Source of the DNA: Syntrophaceae bacterium UBA2188
GTDB lineage: Bacteria; Desulfobacterota; BSN033; UBA1163
Reading direction: 5' to 3'
NCBI GenBank assembly: GCA_002327985.1
Contig: DCVM01000024.1
Coordinates: 1-10,632, forward strand
DNA length: 10,632 nucleotides
The notes under the pieces are model-generated. The model saw nothing but the letters and a program-made list of their open reading frames with translations. It was not told where the DNA came from and did no database searches. Below are positions 6,740 through 10,632 of this stretch, piece by piece (the stretch's first letter is position 1; the number at the start of each line of letters is the position of its first letter). The translations under genes and the position numbers were made by a program.

Positions 6740-7463
6740 AATCATGCTCGGCCTGAATATGGTCGTTGGCAAAGAAGTGATGATGAAAGGGCCTCCCTTG
6801 GAGGCCCTTTATTTTCAAGGGGGACGTGTAGGAAGCCTCATCACCTTGACAGACTCCGAAGGGAATGATTTCAGGGGGAGAGTGGTCACGCTTACTGAGA
6901 GAGAAGCAACCGTTTTTGTTTTTGAGGCGTTTCCATCGTCCACCGAATCGTTTTTGGAGATCATTCTTCTTCAGGCCCTTCCGGAAAAGGAAAGGATGGA
7001 ATGGATCATCCAGAAGGCAACAGAATTGGGTGTTTCAACCATCCTTCCCTTTCAATCCGACCGGTCCATCTCGCTCTGGGAGAGGGAGACAAAACAGAAG
7101 AAGGCTCACCGTTGGCAGCATATTGCTTTGAAGGCAGTCCGGCAATCAAGAAGAGCGAAGGTTCCTTACGTAGGTGAATGCCGAATCTTTCAGGAGGTGT
7201 TGGAAGATTGCAGGGAAGAAGGGGTGAAGATCCTTCTCTGGGAGAAGGAAGGTGAACATCTTAGGACTGTTTTAAGACAACATCCTGCTCAAAGGATTTA
7301 TGTGATGGTTGGACCCGAAGGAGGTTTTGCCGAAGCAGAGGTGAAGTTGGCCAAGGGAGAGGGATTTATCCCTGTCAAATTTGGACAACGTATTTTGAGG
7401 ACCGAGACGGCGGCCATCACTATGGTGGGAATTCTTCAATATGAATTAGGTGACCTGAGTTAG
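6732..7463 (+). CDS. rsmE: 16S rRNA (uracil-1498-N3)-methyltransferase RsmE
   Basis: 243 aa, the same length as E. coli RsmE. An N-terminal PUA-like RNA-binding domain (about 1-65) is followed by a SPOUT methyltransferase domain containing IILLQALPEKERMEWIIQKA, TELGVSTILPF, GPEGGF (194-199, SAM-binding knot) and FGQRILRTETAAI (217-229), ending in ELGDLS. It methylates N3 of U1498 in helix 44 of 16S rRNA using SAM. The N-terminus is atypical: the usual RRFFV start and HHLRVLR-like motif are not recognisable, and a strong hairpin is encoded there. The ATG at 6732 overlaps the protease stop (ATGGATAG) and gives the family length. A TTG at 6669 would add 21 very basic residues that look unlike the family. 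The nearest Shine-Dalgarno (AGGGAG, 6712-6717) is 14 bases away, so translation may depend on coupling to the upstream gene. Confidence 0.92.
   Translation: MDRIMLGLNMVVGKEVMMKGPPLEALYFQGGRVGSLITLTDSEGNDFRGRVVTLTEREATVFVFEAFPSSTESFLEIILLQALPEKERMEWIIQKATELGVSTILPFQSDRSISLWERETKQKKAHRWQHIALKAVRQSRRAKVPYVGECRIFQEVLEDCREEGVKILLWEKEGEHLRTVLRQHPAQRIYVMVGPEGGFAEAEVKLAKGEGFIPVKFGQRILRTETAAITMVGILQYELGDLS
6786..6815 (+). terminator. Intrinsic-terminator-like hairpin inside the 5' end of rsmE
   Basis: AAAGGGCCTCC (6786-6796) and GGAGGCCCTTT (6800-6810) are perfect complements around a three-base CTT loop. ATTTT follows at once, giving TTTATTTT on the 3' side. This has the shape of a Rho-independent terminator. 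It lies 47 bases after the protease stop codon and within codons 19-27 of rsmE. It may act as a terminator or attenuator that lowers rsmE expression relative to the protease. Confidence 0.6.
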
Positions 7464-7500
7464 AAAATCAGTGAGTCGTAACGCAGGAAGCGTAAAGCGA

Positions 7501-8736
7501 TCAAACCCTTTCTACCACGGTGGCGATACCCACCCCCCCGCCACCGCAGAGCATTTGGACACCCGCCTTTCCACCTGTCCGCTTCAGATGGTGAACCATT
7601 TCTCCAAAGAATAAAGCTCCGGAAGCGCCAATGGGATGACCGAGGGCAATGGCTCCCCCGGTTGGATTTACTCTCGGATCGAGACGGGCGTAGCCGAGTT
7701 CATCAGCAAACTGGAGCAATGGGGAGGCGAATGCCTCGTTAGGCTCAATGATATCCATGTCATCGATGGTCTTGCCAGCCCGCTCCATGGCTTTTCTCAC
7801 AGCTGGGATAGGCGCTAAGAGCATGGGTACTGGCGCACCTCCTGACACAGCACAGGCTACAATTCTGCAGAGAGGCTCAAGTCCCAATGTCTCGGCCTTA
7901 TCCCCACTCATGAGCAGGACCGCAGCAGCTCCATCCACGATCTGCGAGGAACTACCTGGGCTGACCAGCCCGTTATTCTTAAAAGGGGTGGGAAGTGTCA
8001 TGAGATTTTGGAAGTATGCTTCTGGGTCCAGCAGGGCTTTTGGCCGAAGGACCTCATCCTTTTCCACTCTCCGGGTCGACCCTTCCCAGGTAAACTCGAG
8101 GGGAACGATATGATCGGCGAACCATCCTTTTTGCTCGGCCTCGCAAGCTTTCTGCATGCTCCACATGGCAAAACGCTCGAGGTCCTCTCGGGTGTGTCCT
8201 TGATCCGCTGAAATCATTTCAGCACAGATCCCCTGGGGCATGGTCATGCCGGTTTCGGTGAGACGAGACGATAGACGCACTGGATAATTGGCCTGCATGG
8301 CTACTTGAAGGTCGGATATCATGCCATAGTGGGACATGATCTCCACTCCTCCGCAGAGCATGATGTCTCCCTCCCCGACCATGATCTCATGCGCAGCGAT
8401 ATTGATGGCTTTAAGGCCGCTATTGCAGTACTGGTTTACTGTGCAGCCTGCCGCTTCCTTAGGGATTCCAGCCAGAAGGGAGGCGATGCGCGCAATATTG
8501 GCGCCCTGCTCTCCGATCTGGCTCAGGCATCCGATGATTACGTTTTCAATCTCTGCTTCATTGAACTTGGGACACCGGGAATGGACCCTTTCCAGCAATC
8601 CACGGAGGGTGTTGGCCATGAGATCCTGAGCAGATGCCTGGCAGAGCTGACCGCCCTTCTCCATTCCCTTCCAACCCGACTTGCCTATAGCAGACCGCAC
8701 CGCATCCACAACCACCACTTCTTTCAACTTCGCCAT
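7501..8736 (-). CDS. Thiolase (acetyl-CoA acyltransferase family)
   Basis: 411 aa, typical for thiolases. The catalytic set is complete: nucleophile C104 in VNQYCNSGLKAI (usual form CSSGLQAI), NEAFA (333-337), H367 in GHPIGASGA (366-373) and C397 in CGGGGVG. The SSQIVDGAAAVLLMS segment (about 263-277) is also standard. The enzyme condenses two acyl-CoAs or cleaves 3-ketoacyl-CoA with CoA, in the cytosol. Sequence alone does not separate biosynthetic acetoacetyl-CoA thiolase from a beta-oxidation thiolase, and no partner dehydrogenase or hydratase gene is adjacent. The start at 8736 (MAKLKEVVVVDAVR) fits the family and has AAAAGGAA (8752-8745) eight bases upstream. An in-frame ATG at 8817 would add 27 unrelated residues and would lie inside the promoter. 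The gene converges with rsmE, leaving a 37-base gap with no clear terminator. Confidence 0.93.
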   Translation of the reverse strand: MAKLKEVVVVDAVRSAIGKSGWKGMEKGGQLCQASAQDLMANTLRGLLERVHSRCPKFNEAEIENVIIGCLSQIGEQGANIARIASLLAGIPKEAAGCTVNQYCNSGLKAINIAAHEIMVGEGDIMLCGGVEIMSHYGMISDLQVAMQANYPVRLSSRLTETGMTMPQGICAEMISADQGHTREDLERFAMWSMQKACEAEQKGWFADHIVPLEFTWEGSTRRVEKDEVLRPKALLDPEAYFQNLMTLPTPFKNNGLVSPGSSSQIVDGAAAVLLMSGDKAETLGLEPLCRIVACAVSGGAPVPMLLAPIPAVRKAMERAGKTIDDMDIIEPNEAFASPLLQFADELGYARLDPRVNPTGGAIALGHPIGASGALFFGEMVHHLKRTGGKAGVQMLCGGGGVGIATVVERV

Positions 8737-8787
8737 ATCCGTGCTTCCTTTTCTTAAGCCCTCTCTACCCTTGCTTGGAGTGATTTG

Positions 8788-8817
8788 AGTGTATGAAAAA
8801 AGGAGGTGGTGTGTCAA
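8788..8817 (-). promoter_or_regulatory. Candidate sigma-70 promoter of the thiolase gene
   Basis: On the minus strand a perfect TTGACA (8817-8812) is followed after 18 bases by TACACT (8793-8788). Transcription would start near 8781, giving a leader of about 45 bases that contains the Shine-Dalgarno at 8752-8745. Confidence 0.55.
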
Positions 8818-8839
8818 GAAAAAGGTGCACCCATGATGA

Positions 8840-8853
8840 TTGACTTAAATCAA
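8840..8853 (-). promoter_or_regulatory. Fnr/Crp-family operator candidate
   Basis: TTGACTTAAATCAA matches the Fnr consensus TTGAT-N4-ATCAA at nine of ten fixed positions. It is a 14-base near-palindrome with one mismatched pair. Its centre is about 65 bases upstream of the predicted thiolase transcription start, a distance compatible with class I activation. A looser inverted repeat CACCCAT (8828-8834) / ATGGGTG (8869-8875) surrounds it off-centre. Confidence 0.4.
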
Positions 8854-8927
8854 CCCTCCTTTGCAAGAATGGGTGATTATGGATTTTAGAAGTACTCTGT
8901 AAACTTTTGACCCTCCCCAGAATCTAA

Positions 8928-10514
8928 TCATTTGAGTTCCGTCACAGGAGACTCCTCTGTCCAGAGGTGGTAAACGTAATTGTAAAGCTCTTCGCTTACG
9001 GACACCTTGTAAGGAGTAGGGTTGATGTCCCTGAGATGGTCTTCTCTTGTGTTGCGCAGTTGATTCAAGACATAATCTCTGGACTCATTCAATGAAGTTT
9101 CTGGGTAGACCCTTTTTCCATCCCAGACGCAGCGATGGAGTGGAATGACTTTGGAGGGAGTGACATACACGCGCTTGATATGGTCAAAAGGGTGATGGCA
9201 TAGAACACGTTTTGATGGTTCCGGGGGCTTATCTCCTACTCTTATCATTAGATCCAGCAGGCCGTAACCGTCTTCACTGATAAGGCGGTAAGCCTCTTTT
9301 TTCCCAGGGATGGTCATTTTACTCAATTCTTGGGAAAGTTTTATCCGGGGGACACCTTTCGCTTCAACCAGTTTATAGACGCATCCCATGGCAGGCTGGT
9401 CATCGCATGTAACCAGATGCGTGCCTATTCCAAACAGGTCGATTTCATGGCCCTGCTCTCTGAGAGATCTCAGAACGCTCCTGTTGATCTCGTTACTGGC
9501 CAGAATAAGACATTTTGAAAGATCGGAGTTAGTCCTGGCACCGATTTCCTTGAGCATTTTCCTTGTTCCCCTTGAAAGATAGGAAAGGTCTCCAGAATCC
9601 AATCTTACCCCTATGGGTTTGTACCCCATTTTGAAAAGGCCAAGCGCCACACAAGCAAAGTTAGGAACACCTGATTTCAAGGTATCATAGGTGTCCACAA
9701 GCGCCAGAAACCCCCTGGGAAAGGCCTGGGCATAGGCAACAAAGGATGCGAGCTCTCCTTCATTGGTGTGATTGAAACCCAATGCTGTCCGGATTTCCAA
9801 AACCATTTTGACAAAATCATGTCCTTTTCCGTCTGCCCCAACAAGAGTGTGATCCTTCAAATCTTCAACGCCTGTAAATGACTGCACATAAGAGTGGGCA
9901 TGAGTTCCGCGTATGGGCACACCGAAAAGATATCCTGCCAGAACGTTACTGGTCCCATCAAAGCCACCCATATAGCTGTAACGGGAAGCTGAAACCCCTC
10001 CATCCGGGCCTTGCGCCCTTCGCAAACCAAATTCAATTAAGCCTTTGTCAAACCCCACAGCTAAACGATATTTAGCTGCGTTAGTGGTCATTAAACTGGG
10101 ATAATTGGTCAGCGTAAGCGTGGAAGTTTCGAGCAACTGAGCAACCGCTATCGGTCCCTGCACTCTTATTAAAGGAACGCGGGGATAAGATATCGTTCCT
10201 TCTTTCAAAGCGTAAATCTTCATTTTGGAACAGTCCACACTTTTGAGCCAGTCGAAAAAACCTTTCTCGCATTGCGGCATCTGCTTCTTGAGATAGGCCA
10301 TGTGATCATCGGTAAAACGGAAATTCTCAAACAGCCTGAGTTTCTCCTCGAGACCGGCATAGATGGCAAATTCTCCTCCAAAAGGATTCTTGCGGAAAAA
10401 AAGGTCAAAAACCGCCTCCTCCTCGTGCACTCCGGCTTTCCAATAAGCATAAGCCATAGTGATCTGATAGAAATCAGTCAACATCGGATTTACCAGTTGG
10501 TTGGTTGGCTTCAT
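8928..10514 (-). CDS. pncB: Nicotinate phosphoribosyltransferase (NAPRT/PncB family)
   Basis: 528 aa, near the length of human NAPRT (538) and longer than the roughly 400-aa enterobacterial PncB, so it belongs to the human-like branch. Visible motifs are NPMLTDFYQITMAYAYW at the N-terminus (9-25), RRAQGPDGG (165-173), SYMGGFDGTSNVLAG (180-194), RGTHAHSYVQSF (202-213), VRLDSGDLSYLS (303-314, phosphoribosyl-binding region) and FGIGTHLVT (361-369). H207 of THAHSYV corresponds to the His that is phosphorylated in this enzyme class. It converts nicotinate and PRPP, with ATP hydrolysis, to nicotinate mononucleotide, the entry step of Preiss-Handler NAD salvage. The start at 10514 is well supported: GGAAGGAG lies eight bases upstream. 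No other NAD gene is in the window. The thiolase downstream has its own promoter, so the two need not be one operon. No clear terminator follows the stop codon. Confidence 0.95.
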   Translation of the reverse strand: MKPTNQLVNPMLTDFYQITMAYAYWKAGVHEEEAVFDLFFRKNPFGGEFAIYAGLEEKLRLFENFRFTDDHMAYLKKQMPQCEKGFFDWLKSVDCSKMKIYALKEGTISYPRVPLIRVQGPIAVAQLLETSTLTLTNYPSLMTTNAAKYRLAVGFDKGLIEFGLRRAQGPDGGVSASRYSYMGGFDGTSNVLAGYLFGVPIRGTHAHSYVQSFTGVEDLKDHTLVGADGKGHDFVKMVLEIRTALGFNHTNEGELASFVAYAQAFPRGFLALVDTYDTLKSGVPNFACVALGLFKMGYKPIGVRLDSGDLSYLSRGTRKMLKEIGARTNSDLSKCLILASNEINRSVLRSLREQGHEIDLFGIGTHLVTCDDQPAMGCVYKLVEAKGVPRIKLSQELSKMTIPGKKEAYRLISEDGYGLLDLMIRVGDKPPEPSKRVLCHHPFDHIKRVYVTPSKVIPLHRCVWDGKRVYPETSLNESRDYVLNQLRNTREDHLRDINPTPYKVSVSEELYNYVYHLWTEESPVTELK

Positions 10515-10593
10515 CTATACTACTCCTTCCTACACCTGCTCTCTTCCAGGCACTAAAGGGTACCTTTTGCTCAAGAAGGTCCAAATTTCATGC

Positions 10594-10612
10594 GATTTTT
10601 TCAGAAAAAATC
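10594..10612 (-). repeat. AT-rich inverted repeat upstream of pncB
   Basis: GATTTTTT (10594-10601) and AAAAAATC (10605-10612) are perfect complements around three bases. The repeat lies about 80 bases upstream of the pncB start. A TATAAT is present on the minus strand at 10630-10625, but its -35 would fall outside the window. If that is the promoter, the repeat sits at the beginning of a leader of about 100 bases. It could be an operator, or the 3' end of a neighbouring gene beyond the window. Nothing else is recognisable in 10515-10632. Confidence 0.4.
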
Positions 10613-10632
10613 ATTTTAAACAATATTATATG

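Noticed and set aside
8305..8757. 150-codon plus-strand open frame opposite the thiolase N-terminus
   Set aside because: It mirrors the conserved thiolase coding region, and its protein resembles nothing recognisable.
8800..8843. A perfect Shine-Dalgarno (AAGGAGGTG, 8800-8808) before GTG 8811 on the plus strand, with a ten-codon frame
   Set aside because: The frame is very short, has no clear plus-strand promoter, and overlaps the well-supported minus-strand thiolase promoter. It is probably chance.

Overview
The window looks like ordinary chromosome from an anaerobic or facultative Gram-negative bacterium with close to balanced base composition. The protein families point to something Desulfobacterota-like (former Deltaproteobacteria), but no marker gene is present, so this is an inference from gene style. 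Seven genes fill almost the whole window. Five run on the plus strand and two on the minus strand, and the two groups converge near 7464-7500. No tRNA, rRNA, CRISPR array, insertion sequence or phage gene was seen.

Plus strand, 1-7463: a deoxyhypusine-synthase-like protein (77-1123) has its own promoter. Next comes a two-gene unit of a ClpX/HslU-type AAA+ unfoldase (1290-3077) and a zinc-finger-less DnaJ/CbpA-type J-protein (3077-3994). The two genes overlap by one base (TAATG), so they are probably translationally coupled. A 243-bp gap holding a pyrimidine-rich tract, several inverted repeats and a promoter candidate leads to a Lon-family protease of the LonC/YcbZ type (4238-6739). That gene overlaps rsmE, the 16S rRNA m3U1498 methyltransferase (6732-7463).

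Minus strand, 10514-7501: a human-NAPRT-like nicotinate phosphoribosyltransferase (10514-8928) feeds NAD salvage. Downstream of it is a thiolase (8736-7501) with its own promoter and an Fnr/Crp-like operator candidate.

Three neighbouring genes (unfoldase, J-protein, Lon-like protease) make the centre of the window a protein-quality-control block. The observations most worth checking are: (1) the unfoldase carries a second copy of the ClpX C-terminal small domain and an enlarged loop where ClpX has its RKH pore loop; (2) the DHS-like protein keeps the catalytic Lys/Trp/Glu but has lost three residues that contact spermidine in human DHS; (3) a perfect 11-bp terminator-like hairpin with a U-tract lies inside the 5' end of rsmE, just after the protease stop codon; (4) the Lon-like protease has a degenerate Walker A and B but an intact Ser-Lys dyad. 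These are unusual members of known families. No clearly new multi-gene system is visible.
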